Notes: a model not told the origin generated them from the letters alone. A DNA stretch of 64,000 nucleotides from Paenibacillus sp. H1-7 (GCF_022354825.1 NZ_CP031168.1:3039501-3103500), one strand, 5' to 3'; positions 34,401-42,584 are shown, numbered from the stretch's first letter. Program-made: numbers and translations.

Positions 34401-36636
34401 GGTTGAGACGGCTGAAGGCGATGGGATTGCCGGCACGGTAGTGCCTGTCAATCCCCAAATGGATGGGAGCGGCCGGCCGGTCGCCAAGCGCTTCCGGTTC
34501 ATTCCCGACCCGGCTGACGGCAAGTTCAAACAAGGTGCCGCCTACAAAGTCACCGTGGCTGCACAGGCGTTCAGTTATGCCCACGTGGCAATGGAGGCCG
34601 ATCAAGTAGCGGATTCGATTATCGTGAAGGCCGCCGATGCGGCTCCTGCTGACGCTGCATCCGGTTTAGTCGCGGCAGGCGGCTCCAAACAAATCGTTGT
34701 CGAATGGGAAAAAGCGCAGAACGCCGACTTCAAGGCGTATAAGCTTTATTGGCAAAGCAAGTCGGGGACATCTTCAGGATCCGAGGAAATAAGCGCCGGC
34801 CAGTCGTTCGCTGTTTTAAGCGGACTGCAGCACAGTATGACTTACGACTTGAAGCTGGTCACTGTCGGCTACAACGGTATGGAGTCACCCGGACTCAGGA
34901 CGTCGGCCGCAACGATGAAGGAGGAAGAGCTTGTCATGGATACAACCGGTCCGGGACAACCGGCCGGGATCGCAATCGTTGCCGACAAGAGCGCACTGAC
35001 GCTGAACTGGGCGGATCCGGCAGATATCGATTTGCGCAAAATGCTCGTTTCCTGGAAGCAGGAGGGTGATGCCCGGTTCGGCAATCCGGAGTATGTCAAT
35101 AAGGGCATTCAGACATGGACCGTGAACGGCCTTAAGCCTGGCACCGATTACATCGTTCGCCTTGTTGCTGCGGACACGTACTGGAATGAATCCGCAGCGG
35201 CAGAAATAAAAGGCCGCACGCTGAATTATGAGGGACCGGATGAGACGCCGCCGGGTAATGTAACTTCAACGGCCGCCAGCGGAGCGTCGGGGACCATTCA
35301 CGTGAGCTGGAAGGATCCTGCAGATACGGATCTGGACCATATTCTTATCTCGTGGAAAAAAGAAGGAGCATCCGGAACGTTCACTAATCCGGTCATCGTA
35401 GCTAAAGGGACTCAAGCATACGATATGACAGGGCTTCCATCGAACACGCTGTATGAAATCAAGCTTGTCGCCGTGGATACGAGCGGCAATGCGGCGCCTG
35501 GCGTATCGGTTAGCGCCCGTACTTTTGCATCTAGCCGCTCAAGATCGGGCGGTGGAGGAGGGGGGATTGTACCGCCTGCAGATCCGAACGGATCTGCGGA
35601 AGCCGTTACGGTTCCTGTATTCCCGGAAGCCCAAACATGGAGCGGATTCGGCGGCACAGTGAGCCTGAATATTCCGTCGGGAGCCTTTGACGAAGCACGG
35701 CAGCTGACGATTCGGCGTCTGAAGGAAGACGAGGTGGCGATTCCGGCCGCGTTCAACCGATACAGCGAAGCGTTTCAGCTTCAGTTGGATAGGGGAAGTA
35801 TGGCGAAGCCGGTCAATCTAACGTTGAAATACGAAGCGGCTCAACGGCTTGATTTCGATGCGCGCAAGCTGGGATTGTTCCGGCGGGATGAGGCGAACTT
35901 GACCCAATGGCACTATGCGGGAGGAGTGTACGACTCCGGTTCAAGCACCGTTACCGCCAAGATAGACAGCGCCGGTATCTATGCCATCATGGATTACAAC
36001 CGCAGCTTCGCCGATTTGAACGGTCATTGGTCGAAGCGCGATATGGAGGTGCTGATATCGCGCCGTATCGTAGATGGCATGACGGAATCCGAATTCCAGC
36101 CGGATCGTCCGATCACAAGAGCCCAGTTTACAAAGCTTCTTGTTGAGATGACAAAATGGCCGAGTCACGCAGAAGTATCACCGGCTGCTGCAACGGCTTC
36201 TACAGCAGCTTCCAGCAGTGCTTCTTCTGCCGTCGAGGAACCGTTCCGGGACGTTCCGAACAACGCATGGTACTACCCGTACATGGCCGAAGCGAAGAAG
36301 CGGGGGCTTGTACAGGGTGACGCAGCGGGAGCCTTCCGCCCGGATGAGTCACTAACGCGGGAAGAGCTTGCCGTACTGATTGTTCGTGCCCTGGGACTGG
36401 AAGGGCAAGCGGCGGACAAAGCAAAGCAGCTTGAAGCTGCTGATGCCGTTCCGGGCTTCACAGACGGCAGCGCAATTGCCGCATGGGCAGCCGGCTATGT
36501 TGAGCTGGCCCGGGAGCAGGCGCTTATCGATGGTGTCGGCGAAGGCGTGTTCGCGCCGCAGGCAACCGCCTCCCGAGCGCAAGGCGGCGTCCTGGTGTTA
36601 AGGGCGATGAGCAAGCTTGGACAGATCGGACATTAA
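28417..36636 (+). CDS. Giant SLH-anchored surface protein with PD40 propeller and FnIII domains
   Basis: A secreted cell-wall protein of about 2740 residues. It has a signal peptide (MKRIWAWMLVVSLLLEL..., cleaved near AEA). Approximate order: a fibronectin-III-like segment near 180-280, a PD40/WD40-like propeller at 290-640 (repeats with the LSxDGRYVxF pattern), a carboxypeptidase-regulatory-like domain near 950-1030, Ig/DUF11-like segments to about 1450, a helical part with a hydrophobic hairpin at about 1765-1800, a Lys/Asp-rich stretch at 1838-1860, a second carboxypeptidase-regulatory-like domain, three FnIII-like domains (2080, 2180, 2280), a Gly-rich linker near 2380, a ZU5-like segment, and three SLH domains at about 2530, 2610 and 2680 for wall binding. 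GTG at 28405 is an alternative start. No catalytic motif was recognised; adhesion or carbohydrate binding is a guess. Confidence 0.85.
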   Translation: MKRIWAWMLVVSLLLELAIPAGITAEAEASGAWRQEHGGPTGVPLQTVSRKIGDLTAAVIPAVYEIPASPKGKEQGSSVSKAVYLLPEAPRLLPLPALTNLQTVEVAGTAALHAVVTVYTSVGGHHREEIGQAEASVEDGPGVGRFRLTLPLTSEGEYRVTAAAEVNGQVSPESEPVQFTVDRTAPTPTWEVRWTNVGYNEIELQWDHPLMEDPSHPGTYIEDPTVDHYVVEKNRQVVAVTKDRYYFEGGLGEMEKIEYGVRSVDKAGNQSEEYNLWTSTFHKNALLVAKIPDQAEYREAYWQPTLSKDGKSVAYIAYDANPAPPRQSGYGIYVYDIPTGQTEWIADMFDVQYRLESEQLIDISPDGRYVAYFENTDNGGNNVAVYDRVAKTKDRLPHDFGSMALSVSISDDAQWLAFSSVADDVVSGDTNEYSDVFLYNRSSKELKRISVSAEGNQGNDASYKSFMSADGRYVLFVSLAGNLVTGTTQSMWRLYQYDTATGKLEYVPALREGGIELPVFDPSLSSDGRYIVFTSAYGTEDKRLYIMDRQTGRSEIVISFPRNEDIGIRDPKMSSDGRFISMEYYNYDPGSRPGPLGMFDSQWGALRYDRVNQEFQRLGNRAGSTYDTSLSGDGSRVAFTVGRNSVYVVCFAEEEQCDFTSGQEDRIMRPSWSLNQSVSGFPVMGGSFTVRAYSETGGRLEAVVDYKARAGSEAVAKKLVLPMPEAAGSPGLFLAQVQVPSDAFELTGIKIRLTDEPEQFKQLTSLPVKIAGKLKVTIQTDYPDALSGTSVNVWSKSKQLGNRSSLSRQSNAWIAGIDLAEADDYEIKVVDSSGKSLQFQEGIAVQGGREASVSVAVRPQAELHVNVRKDNNRASGEQVEFYDSQDRLLFSGRTDSNGDISLWGARFAGETISIRVAARSPYAEPDRMSVRLEPGRNDQSFSLVKMTTGTLKGKVTDETGDPAANAKVELFAQEKGLWHETVTDESGVYQLSADVGSYLVTASSVRPFAQSIQSRVVQIIPGGASVADLTLYKQMTGTIAIDARMKPIDGDWQRIDIADWRTAVHYGLQIKSPRSSFYYNTDSVIGNKLSVGNSTEGDTLGVCINGREAGLSDHCDELVLDERLSGTAELRLEEKGRIRGVLVGESKLSDYRISVFSKGSGGSYGFSHYGSMDGNGSFAVSVPKSGDYRITISSIYGYYWNSPRSSYSIDVTVGEGELRDLGPVSIPPANALFQGKQGNGYNSQEARAMPGDTVTMRGSYRLADEAAVNDASIAVSVPAGTSLLNESVMLNGLLVMPIVKDGIATIPVGRIEKGIDGSISYRLKIEDQASPDIQAQMNIQYSRRGAVEPNVELLGTSFIRVGPITLEAPARFLKHTMKVGGRAPAGQTVTIYADGRIAGHAQATPGGLWYTDITLPVKEADTVWGDISRYRLLAKTENEEGMSQSQSVIVAIDPNQAVMTKFTMKQAGGRVIEFDPGEGIARFPFVIVPGMPMHLAAAFNDPERVSNVRVTIGEEELTAQWNESSKAYEAIFIPSNGVGTGVYITYDEKPKDYKPRPIPSTRDWEASLSGLPDIWSQAVYETVEEEELPPSKQASLADDGYYRSKPLKVTFPTKDKETLYVRWKMKPAPKPAGTSNKRIPYGDYSMDVNEAAGTVTIKATLPASLLSPQQQQELSAAFGAKGIEDHVINVLELVFKDSEAFGKFATGMDLKDYVMDSMDFAKYADDLIAFQDYVINSECHGPTVNHYIKMTDMLYEQAARTLIVKNTMTGLGLVAGTLTLAVPPVGGFVLATSFTVIGDIAKDSWEENLNQLKAEFEKDKQWRDDMAAAGAIDRCKKKDDDDEDEKKKRRKDDDKVADPTWIWDPSGYVYEAVPDNRVEGATATLLQLDPSSGQWHVWDSSWFGQQNPLITDSNGRYGWDVPEGKWKVLYEKEGYLPAESAELTVLPPHFDVNVPMTSLEAPKVSVIEAVYGSGVQVGFTKYMLNETVTGPFSIKVETAEGDGIAGTVVPVNPQMDGSGRPVAKRFRFIPDPADGKFKQGAAYKVTVAAQAFSYAHVAMEADQVADSIIVKAADAAPADAASGLVAAGGSKQIVVEWEKAQNADFKAYKLYWQSKSGTSSGSEEISAGQSFAVLSGLQHSMTYDLKLVTVGYNGMESPGLRTSAATMKEEELVMDTTGPGQPAGIAIVADKSALTLNWADPADIDLRKMLVSWKQEGDARFGNPEYVNKGIQTWTVNGLKPGTDYIVRLVAADTYWNESAAAEIKGRTLNYEGPDETPPGNVTSTAASGASGTIHVSWKDPADTDLDHILISWKKEGASGTFTNPVIVAKGTQAYDMTGLPSNTLYEIKLVAVDTSGNAAPGVSVSARTFASSRSRSGGGGGGIVPPADPNGSAEAVTVPVFPEAQTWSGFGGTVSLNIPSGAFDEARQLTIRRLKEDEVAIPAAFNRYSEAFQLQLDRGSMAKPVNLTLKYEAAQRLDFDARKLGLFRRDEANLTQWHYAGGVYDSGSSTVTAKIDSAGIYAIMDYNRSFADLNGHWSKRDMEVLISRRIVDGMTESEFQPDRPITRAQFTKLLVEMTKWPSHAEVSPAAATASTAASSSASSAVEEPFRDVPNNAWYYPYMAEAKKRGLVQGDAAGAFRPDESLTREELAVLIVRALGLEGQAADKAKQLEAADAVPGFTDGSAIAAWAAGYVELAREQALIDGVGEGVFAPQATASRAQGGVLVLRAMSKLGQIGH

Positions 36637-36715
36637 GCGGTACCGGTCAGCTCCTTTTACCATTACGGCAAAGGACTAACCGGGCTGTATTTAGCAGTGG
36701 AAGGGTGATCGCTTC

Positions 36716-37261
36716 ATGACCTTGGAAAAGGTTACGGCCAGTCTTGGCTTGATTGCCGTCATTAGCGGAATTTCCAGAATGCTTATGGCTCCGTTCGCAT
36801 TCATTTGGGGAAGCAATAGCATGCCTGAGCTGTGGGCGGGTCTCATAACCTGCTATTTAATGGCTGTCGGATCGCCTGGCCTTTACTTATACCAGACCAT
36901 CCGGACGGGGGTTGTCGGCTTGGTCGGCTGCCTGCTCCTATCGTTCAGCAATATGATCACCGGCTGCCTCGTCTGGAGCACCATGTTGAACGCGCAGCCT
37001 GTCGATGGGGTGACGATACTGCCAATAATTAATGAAGTGACCATGCTGGCAGGGATCATTTTATTTTCCGTCGTCTCCATAAAGGCACGGCAGCTGCCGC
37101 TATGGGCCAGCATTTTGCTCCTAGTCTGGCCGATTCTGGGCTTCGTTCCGGCTTTAAGCCAATGGTTCACTCTGTTATGGGGATTAGCTTATGTAGGGCT
37201 AGGGTACAAAGTATGGAGAAGCGGATTTCCGGGCAAGTATGACTCCGCATTGACTTTATAA
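36716..37261 (+). CDS. Membrane protein, unknown function
   Basis: A 181-residue protein with about five to six hydrophobic helices (roughly 8-30, 38-56, 63-85, 100-122, 127-145, 150-168) and short loops. It has no motif that ties it to a known transporter or enzyme. The N-terminus (MTLEKVTASLGLIAVISG) lacks a cleavable signal, so it is an inner-membrane protein. The ATG has GAAGGGTG 8-9 bases upstream. It lies 79 bases after the giant surface protein gene and ends at a good terminator, so cotranscription with that gene is possible. Confidence 0.6.
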   Translation: MTLEKVTASLGLIAVISGISRMLMAPFAFIWGSNSMPELWAGLITCYLMAVGSPGLYLYQTIRTGVVGLVGCLLLSFSNMITGCLVWSTMLNAQPVDGVTILPIINEVTMLAGIILFSVVSIKARQLPLWASILLLVWPILGFVPALSQWFTLLWGLAYVGLGYKVWRSGFPGKYDSALTL

Positions 37262-37273
37262 AGCTTCAGCGGG

Positions 37274-37327
37274 AAGCGCCTGATCTCGAGCTAATGGCAG
37301 CATTGGCGGGAATCAGGTGCTTTTTTC
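37274..37327 (+). terminator. Intrinsic terminator
   Basis: AGCGCCTGAT (37275-37284) pairs with ATCAGGTGCT (37312-37321), followed by TTTTTT. Confidence 0.82.
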
Positions 37328-37431
37328 ATTGTTGTAAAAACATGAACTTATTTCCTCTTTTTGAAGGAGTTCCCCTTCGTACTGCAGAATAAGCAAGAAT
37401 CCACACTATGGTTGAGAAGGGGTGCAAAGCT

Positions 37432-37797
37432 GTGATACAACAGTATGGTCAATGCCAAATTCCTATTTTACCGGTCAGCAATTTTCAAGAATCGGTCCGG
37501 TATTATACCGACGTGCTCGGCTTTGAGGTTGCATGGATTTGGGATGAGGACGGTTACGGAGCGGTAACGTGCGGAGGAATCGAGCTTCATCTCGACCGGC
37601 AGGACGTCATTTCGCCTGCAGCATTCTACTGGTTTGTCCATAACGCGGACGAGGTGTACTCATATTATAAAAGCCAAGGTGTCGATATCGTAAAGGACAT
37701 CGAAACGAAGCCTTGGGGAGTTAGAGAGTTTACATTCAGGGATCTGAACGGCCACATGGTCCGCATTGCACATAACGTGGAAGATCACAAAGGATAG
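37432..37797 (+). CDS. VOC (glyoxalase/bleomycin resistance) family protein
   Basis: A 121-residue vicinal oxygen chelate fold protein. The beta-alpha-beta-beta-beta pattern is visible: QIPILPVSNFQESVRYYTDVLGFEVAWIW, GAVTCGGIELHLDRQ, YWFVHNADEVYSYYKSQGVDIVKD and VREFTFRDLNGHMVRIAH. The metal-ligand positions of glyoxalase I are only partly kept (an early Gln, a mid His in ELHL, a late Gly-His), so the catalytic class is uncertain; many relatives are antibiotic-binding or resistance proteins. The GTG at 37432 was chosen for its AAGGGG 9 bases upstream; the ATG at 37408 has no ribosome site. Confidence 0.8.
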   Translation: MIQQYGQCQIPILPVSNFQESVRYYTDVLGFEVAWIWDEDGYGAVTCGGIELHLDRQDVISPAAFYWFVHNADEVYSYYKSQGVDIVKDIETKPWGVREFTFRDLNGHMVRIAHNVEDHKG

Positions 37798-37813
37798 ACG
37801 ATAGAAGCAGAGA

Positions 37814-37866
37814 GCAGCAGCTTCTTCCCGGTTATTAATAGCCCGGGCAAGAGGCTGCTGCTGCAC
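37814..37866. terminator. Hairpin between convergent genes
   Basis: GCAGCAGC near 37814 pairs with GCTGCTGC near 37854, with inner pairing CCGG/CCGG and TCTT/AAGA. It has no T-run, but its position between the VOC and fucosidase stop codons suggests a shared terminator. Confidence 0.4.
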
Positions 37867-37873
37867 GTCATAC

Positions 37874-39145
37874 TTATAAATCGCTCTCGATCCACTCCGC
37901 GCGGGAGTATTCCGGCTGCGCCTTAGGCGGCTCGGCGAACGTTACCTTGAACACTGTAAAATGAGGCTCGCTCGGCATGTCCGGCAAATCCTGCAGGATG
38001 AGCCTTCCGAAGCCTTCCTGACGATAAGCGACGGATTCGCCGCTTCCGACTATCGTTACCGACTCGACCTTCCCCTCGATTCGGACGCTCCAAAACTCGC
38101 GGCCGCTCCATCCGATGGCAGCCAAGTAGTGCACCCGCGGATCGTCGGAGCCGATCCATCTGCCTAGGCAGCCGTTCGGTCCGTGAGGACCGAATTCGTT
38201 AAGCGGGCTACGTCTCGCATGGTACACCATCTCCGCATTCCGCTTGACCCAATCGCCTGCTTCGAGGATGCTGCCGATCTCGGTTTCATTCATGGAGCCG
38301 TCCGGCTTCGGTCCGGTATTCAGCAGCAAATTTCCGCCTCCGGCGGCGATCTCAATCAGATCCCGGATTATAGCGGCTGCAGTTTTCCGGTTAGGACTGT
38401 CCGGCACATAGCTCCAGCTGAGCGGGCATATGCTTAAGCAGCTTTCCCAAGGGAGGCCTTCTTTGGAGGCTTCAATTTTTCGTTCCGGCGTTACATAATC
38501 TTCGACCGTGCCGGAGCGGTTGTTGATGACAATGTGCGGCTGCAGCCCGCGAACCATGGCGTTCAGCTCACGGGCTCTCCAGAACTCGGCGATATCCTCG
38601 TGTTCCTTCCATTCCCAGGTCGTCACCTGCGCCCCGTCATACCAGAGCAAATCGATGCGGCCGTAGTCGGTCATCAGCTCGCGGACCTGTTCGTGGGCTT
38701 GCTGTACCATTGCAGCCACTGATTCCGGATACCGGTCATGATCCCAGGCTCCCTTGTATCTCCAGTCGACCAGCGAATAGTATAGGCCGACCTTCAGTCC
38801 CGCGCGCCGTGCGGCATCCGTGTATTCGCGGATAAAGTCGCGCTTCGGCGTCCCTTTAACCGATGTGTTGTGGCTGACCTTGCTGTCAAAAAGGCAATAC
38901 CCGTCATGATGCCGTGCGGTTAACACGATATATTTCATGCCTGCTTTCACAGCCATGGCGCACCACTGATCCGCGTCGAATCCATCGCCTGTGAAGCCTT
39001 CGGCAACTTTTTCGTACTCCTTGACCTTGTAGCCGTCCAGCCGGAACGCCCATTCACACCGCCCCAGCAATGAATATGGACCCCAATGGATGAACAGTCC
39101 AAGCTTGGCGTCCCGGAACCATTGCATTCTTTCTTGTTCTGTCAT
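37874..39145 (-). CDS. GH29 alpha-L-fucosidase
   Basis: Retaining alpha-L-fucosidase family enzyme, 423 residues, which removes terminal fucose from oligosaccharides. Family landmarks are KLGLFIHWGPYSL near the N-terminus, KYIVLTARHHDGYCLFDSK, GLKVGLYYSLVDW, the nucleophile Asp in RIDLLWYDGAQ (about residue 190), and GGGNLLLNTGPKPDG. No signal peptide, so it acts on imported substrate or is released otherwise. The C-terminal beta domain (about 330-420) is present. The start at 39145 has CGGAGG 9 bases upstream; a reading from 39163 begins before that Shine-Dalgarno. It is monocistronic. Confidence 0.87.
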   Translation of the reverse strand: MTEQERMQWFRDAKLGLFIHWGPYSLLGRCEWAFRLDGYKVKEYEKVAEGFTGDGFDADQWCAMAVKAGMKYIVLTARHHDGYCLFDSKVSHNTSVKGTPKRDFIREYTDAARRAGLKVGLYYSLVDWRYKGAWDHDRYPESVAAMVQQAHEQVRELMTDYGRIDLLWYDGAQVTTWEWKEHEDIAEFWRARELNAMVRGLQPHIVINNRSGTVEDYVTPERKIEASKEGLPWESCLSICPLSWSYVPDSPNRKTAAAIIRDLIEIAAGGGNLLLNTGPKPDGSMNETEIGSILEAGDWVKRNAEMVYHARRSPLNEFGPHGPNGCLGRWIGSDDPRVHYLAAIGWSGREFWSVRIEGKVESVTIVGSGESVAYRQEGFGRLILQDLPDMPSEPHFTVFKVTFAEPPKAQPEYSRAEWIESDL

Positions 39146-39328
39146 TTTCCTTATCCTCCGCATGTACCAATTGGTTAACGATTTAATTGTACTAGCTTTT
39201 GTGTTGGTTTAGGATGCATGATCCTAGGATAATGAGCATAATCCTAAGATTTTAGCTAAAAAGTATCCCAACCTTTGGGCGCGATGAATAGCATATAAGG
39301 AATATGCTTCACAAAGGAGAAAAGCCAA

Positions 39329-40846
39329 GTGATTACTTATGTCGTACAGCAAGGAGATTCCTTGTATTCGATTGCCCGGCGGTTCGGAGTTACGGTGGAT
39401 GCCTTGATGAAGGCGAACCGGCTCACATCCCCGTCGCTTAGTGTCGGTCAGGTCATATCGGTCCCTGTATCCGGTCCTGTCATATACACTGTCAAAGCAA
39501 AAGATACGCTTTATACGATAGCAAAACAGTTCAGCACAACGGTGGAAGCAATCATGCTGCTTAATGGACTGTCGTCAACGGAGCTGCAGATCGGGCAAAA
39601 GCTGCGAATCCCGATTTATACGGAGGTCATCGTCAAGTCCGATACAGCCAATGTCCACCAGTATGCCAGTGTGCAGGCTCCTGTGCTGGCCCAAATGGAT
39701 AAAGGAGCCCGGCTGCCGGTGACGGGGATTGTCGGGGATTGGATCCAAGTGCGTATTCACAACGGCAGACTCGGTTGGATGGCGAGAGAAACGGTGACGC
39801 TCGTGCCGCATGACGGAGCGCGTCCCGTAGAGGAAGTGCTCGGTTACTATACGGAGGAGGAAGGCCCGACGCTGCCAAGCTCGTACGATGTGTTTACCAA
39901 GAATACGGCGCAGCTTTCGAATGTCGGGATGTTTCACTTCCGTATTTTAAGGGCCGATCCGGTACAAATCGAGAAGTTTCCCTCCACCTTTACCGACGAA
40001 TATATGCGCAGTGTGGTGGATTTCGGCCATCGTCACAATGTCAAAATGCTGGCAACGGTCCACAATCTGTTGTATGAACGGGGAAATCAGAACGTGAATA
40101 AAGAGGTTATCCACGGCATGCTCGCCAGCAACGCTACAAGGGCCGAGTTCATTTCGAATGTCATCAAGCTGATTGAAGCTTACCAGTTCGATGGAGTCGA
40201 TATCGACTTTGAGGATGTCCGCTATGAGGACCGGGAGCTGCTGTCCATGTTTTACCGCGAGCTCGGGAGGGCGCTGAAGGAAAGGGGATATTATTATTCG
40301 GTGGCCGTGCCTTCCAGAACCTCGGATCAGCCGACCAATCCGTTTTCCGCGCCGTTCAATTATTCTGTGCTTGGCAGCGTCGTCGATGAGCTGGTGCTGA
40401 TGCTCTATAATGAGCACGGCTGGCCGGGAAGCGGTCCGGGACCGGTCGTTTCCATCGGCTGGATGAAAGAGGTGGTCGGCTACGCGTTGACGAAGATGCC
40501 GGCCAGCAAAATAACCGCCGCCGTCTCCGTGTTCGGCTTCGATTTCAATTTGACGACCAAACGGAATACGTATGCAACCTACCAAATGGCGATGGATTTG
40601 GCCAAAAAGTATAACAAGGAGGTCATCTTCGACGAGAAGACGCAAACTCCTATGTTCGCCTACACCGATGAGTCGGGTAACCAGCACGAGGTTTGGTTCG
40701 AGAATGAGCAAAGCATCCGCGCCAAAATGGAAACCGCCCATCAGCTAGGCATCCGCGGCATTGCGCTCTGGCGGCTCGGCATGGAAGACCCAGCTATATG
40801 GACGATGATGGCGGAAGATTTTGTCATCCGCAAAAGCGTCATGTAA
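39329..40846 (+). CDS. LysM-LysM-SH3-GH18 glycosidase, SleL/YaaH-like
   Basis: A 505-residue peptidoglycan-binding glycosidase. Two LysM domains (about 3-48 and 51-95; QQGDSLYSIARRFGVT and KAKDTLYTIAKQFSTT) are followed by a bacterial SH3-type domain (about 100-160) and a GH18 barrel (about 165-500). The catalytic motif DGVDIDFED is complete, with the acid Glu near residue 294, and the family's final ALWRLGMEDPAIW is present. Without a signal peptide it fits spore-associated SleL/YaaH proteins, which act on cortex fragments with N-acetylglucosaminidase activity. The added SH3 domain makes it longer than YaaH. The start is GTG behind AAAGGAGAAAA. Confidence 0.85.
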   Translation: MITYVVQQGDSLYSIARRFGVTVDALMKANRLTSPSLSVGQVISVPVSGPVIYTVKAKDTLYTIAKQFSTTVEAIMLLNGLSSTELQIGQKLRIPIYTEVIVKSDTANVHQYASVQAPVLAQMDKGARLPVTGIVGDWIQVRIHNGRLGWMARETVTLVPHDGARPVEEVLGYYTEEEGPTLPSSYDVFTKNTAQLSNVGMFHFRILRADPVQIEKFPSTFTDEYMRSVVDFGHRHNVKMLATVHNLLYERGNQNVNKEVIHGMLASNATRAEFISNVIKLIEAYQFDGVDIDFEDVRYEDRELLSMFYRELGRALKERGYYYSVAVPSRTSDQPTNPFSAPFNYSVLGSVVDELVLMLYNEHGWPGSGPGPVVSIGWMKEVVGYALTKMPASKITAAVSVFGFDFNLTTKRNTYATYQMAMDLAKKYNKEVIFDEKTQTPMFAYTDESGNQHEVWFENEQSIRAKMETAHQLGIRGIALWRLGMEDPAIWTMMAEDFVIRKSVM

Positions 40847-40987
40847 TCCACTAATAGACGGCAATTGAGGCAACTGAACATGGTTCCGGATAGGTTGTCC
40901 TCGTCGGGATACCACTGCACGTATGTTTTATTTCATAGGTGATTCCAATGTGTTAATGCCCGCCGTCGGGGAATGTTGCTCAAGTTG

Positions 40988-41172
40988 GTACGGACCGTAG
41001 ATCCGTTATTTTACCCAAAGCGGTTCTTTTTGAAGGGTGATCGGACTACAGATCCTTTATTTCGTGAAAAAACACAATTTTTCCGGGTAAAAGTAGCTAA
41101 TAACGGACTCTCGGTCCGATCACGCTCCCAAAGCAGCATCATTTCAGGAAATAACGGATCTCCTGTCCGATC
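40988..41172 (+). repeat. Dispersed four-unit repeat, family 2, copy A
   Basis: Four 24-bp units with consensus GATCGGACnnnRGATCCGTTATTT. Units at 40988 and 41039 point right, those at 41098 and 41149 are inverted. The two pairs each have a 51-bp period. Similarity to copy B (48841-49024, opposite strand) extends over about 210 bp, including the spacers, for example CAGCATCATTTC next to the last unit and CTCAAGTTGGT outside the first. Confidence 0.8.
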
Positions 41173-41261
41173 TAAGTAAGCCGGGCTGGAAGGGCATACC
41201 TCACGGATTATACAATCAATATTTGATTTCCTTTGAATCCTTTGGATTCATTCAACAAAAT

Positions 41262-41295
41262 AGCCCGGGAACCAATAACGTTCCCGGGCTTTTCC
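41262..41295. terminator. Intrinsic terminator
   Basis: AGCCCGGGAAC (41262-41272) pairs perfectly with GTTCCCGGGCT (41280-41290). T-rich flanks on both strands; it mainly serves the MFS gene on the minus strand. Confidence 0.82.
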
Positions 41296-41304
41296 TTGCA
41301 TGGT

Positions 41305-42564
41305 TTACATGGCCGCCTGTTCCTCGGAGACGGCTTTTCTTTTTCGAAACAAAATCAGGATAAGGACACAGGGCACGAAGCACATGAGGCCGCATGCGAG
41401 ATAAGCGCCGTCCGCGCCGAACCGGTCCGCTATAAAGCCGGCGAACAAATTACCGACAGGGGCGGATCCGGCGAACACGAGCGAGTAAACGCTCATGACC
41501 CTGGCGCGGTATTCATCCTTGGAATGAATTTGCAGGGTGGAGTTGCAGTTGGTCGAGAACAAAATGTTAAAAATCCCGGTACAAGCAAGAAACAGCCCGG
41601 CTAAGTAAGGCGATTTCGTCAACCCGATCAAGAACAGAAACAGCGAAATCATCATCGAGGCCACAACGATCACCTTCATGTTGGGGCCTTTTTTGCTGCG
41701 AAGCGACACGGTCAGCGCCCCGATTAATGAGCCGACTCCCAGACAAGACATCAGCAGGCCGTAGGTTCGTTCATCCATTTGCAGCACCCCTTTGGTAAAT
41801 ACGGGGATCAGGACGCTGAAATTAAACGCGAACGTACCGATAATCGTAACCAGCAGCAGGGTCAAGGCCAGAACGTTATCCCTCGCTATGTATACCATCC
41901 CGTCCTTGATTTCCTTAAAGATGCTGACGTCCTTTTTCTTGGCTCTCACGTACGGGGTCGTCTTGATACGCGTCAATCCGTACAAAACGGCCAAGAAGCT
42001 GATCCCGTTCAGCAGGAAGCACCATCCCGGACCGAGCAGAGCCATCATGGCGGCCCCGATCGAAGGGCCTAATATTCTAGCAAGATTGAACGTCATAGAA
42101 TTCAACGCAATGGCGTTCATCAAGTCCTCCTTGCCTACAATTTCGATATTGAACGATTGCCTGGTAGGCAAATCAAACGTGTTCGTTAACCCGAGAATGA
42201 GAGCGAAGACAAGAATATACTCATATTTAATCGTGTCGGTAAACACCATTAGCGATAACAGCAGCGCCAACAGCATGGATATCGTCTGGGTGACGATCAA
42301 AATGTTTTTCTTCGGAAATTTATCGATGAGCGTCCCTGCAAATAATGAAAAGCATGTAATAGGCAAAAACTGAATCGTTCCGACAAGCCCCAATAATAAC
42401 GGGGATCCGGTTAACGTTAATACGAGCCAAGACTGACCGATATTTTGCATCCAAGTCCCTATCAGGGAGACGCATTGTCCTGTCCAGAAATAACGGTAAT
42501 TGGGATGGGTCAGAGCGTGAAAATGATTGTCAACCATCCGCTCGCCCCAAGCTTTAATGCCCAA
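41305..42564 (-). CDS. MFS transporter, EntS/MFS_3-like
   Basis: Major facilitator of about 420 residues with twelve predicted helices. The N-terminal YRYFWTGQCVSLIGTWMQNIGQSWLV segment, GTLIDKFPKKN (loop 2-3 motif), TFDLPTRQSFNIEIVGKEDLMNAIALNSM and GPSIGAAMM are typical of the MFS_3 (enterobactin exporter-like) group. The start is probably the TTG at 42564, with AGGAAGG 8 bases upstream; GTG 42573 and ATG 42537 are alternatives. It lies about 20 bases after a marR gene on the same strand, so the two form a regulated efflux operon. Substrate unknown; the MarR partner suggests a small phenolic or drug. Confidence 0.83.
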   Translation of the reverse strand: MGIKAWGERMVDNHFHALTHPNYRYFWTGQCVSLIGTWMQNIGQSWLVLTLTGSPLLLGLVGTIQFLPITCFSLFAGTLIDKFPKKNILIVTQTISMLLALLLSLMVFTDTIKYEYILVFALILGLTNTFDLPTRQSFNIEIVGKEDLMNAIALNSMTFNLARILGPSIGAAMMALLGPGWCFLLNGISFLAVLYGLTRIKTTPYVRAKKKDVSIFKEIKDGMVYIARDNVLALTLLLVTIIGTFAFNFSVLIPVFTKGVLQMDERTYGLLMSCLGVGSLIGALTVSLRSKKGPNMKVIVVASMMISLFLFLIGLTKSPYLAGLFLACTGIFNILFSTNCNSTLQIHSKDEYRARVMSVYSLVFAGSAPVGNLFAGFIADRFGADGAYLACGLMCFVPCVLILILFRKRKAVSEEQAAM

Positions 42565-42584
42565 GTGAGTCACCTTCCTGCTTG

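Larger units (their letters stand above)
40847..41304. other. Intergenic region carrying family 2 repeat copy A
   Basis: A 458-base stretch with no supported gene. It contains the four-unit repeat at 40988-41172 and the terminator at 41262-41295. An open frame of 68 codons (40973-41179) runs through the repeat, but its counterpart in copy B is frameshifted, so it is treated as non-coding. Confidence 0.55.

Noticed and set aside
40973..41179. 68-codon open frame similar to a frame on the minus strand at 48767-49036
   Set aside because: The similarity follows from the shared repeat. Frames diverge after about 50 codons through a one-base indel, and neither has a ribosome site, so a non-coding repeat is the better reading.
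41221..41291. Possible insertion-sequence end near the family 2 repeat
   Set aside because: The inverted repeat there is a standard intrinsic terminator of the MFS gene; no transposase or target duplication was found.
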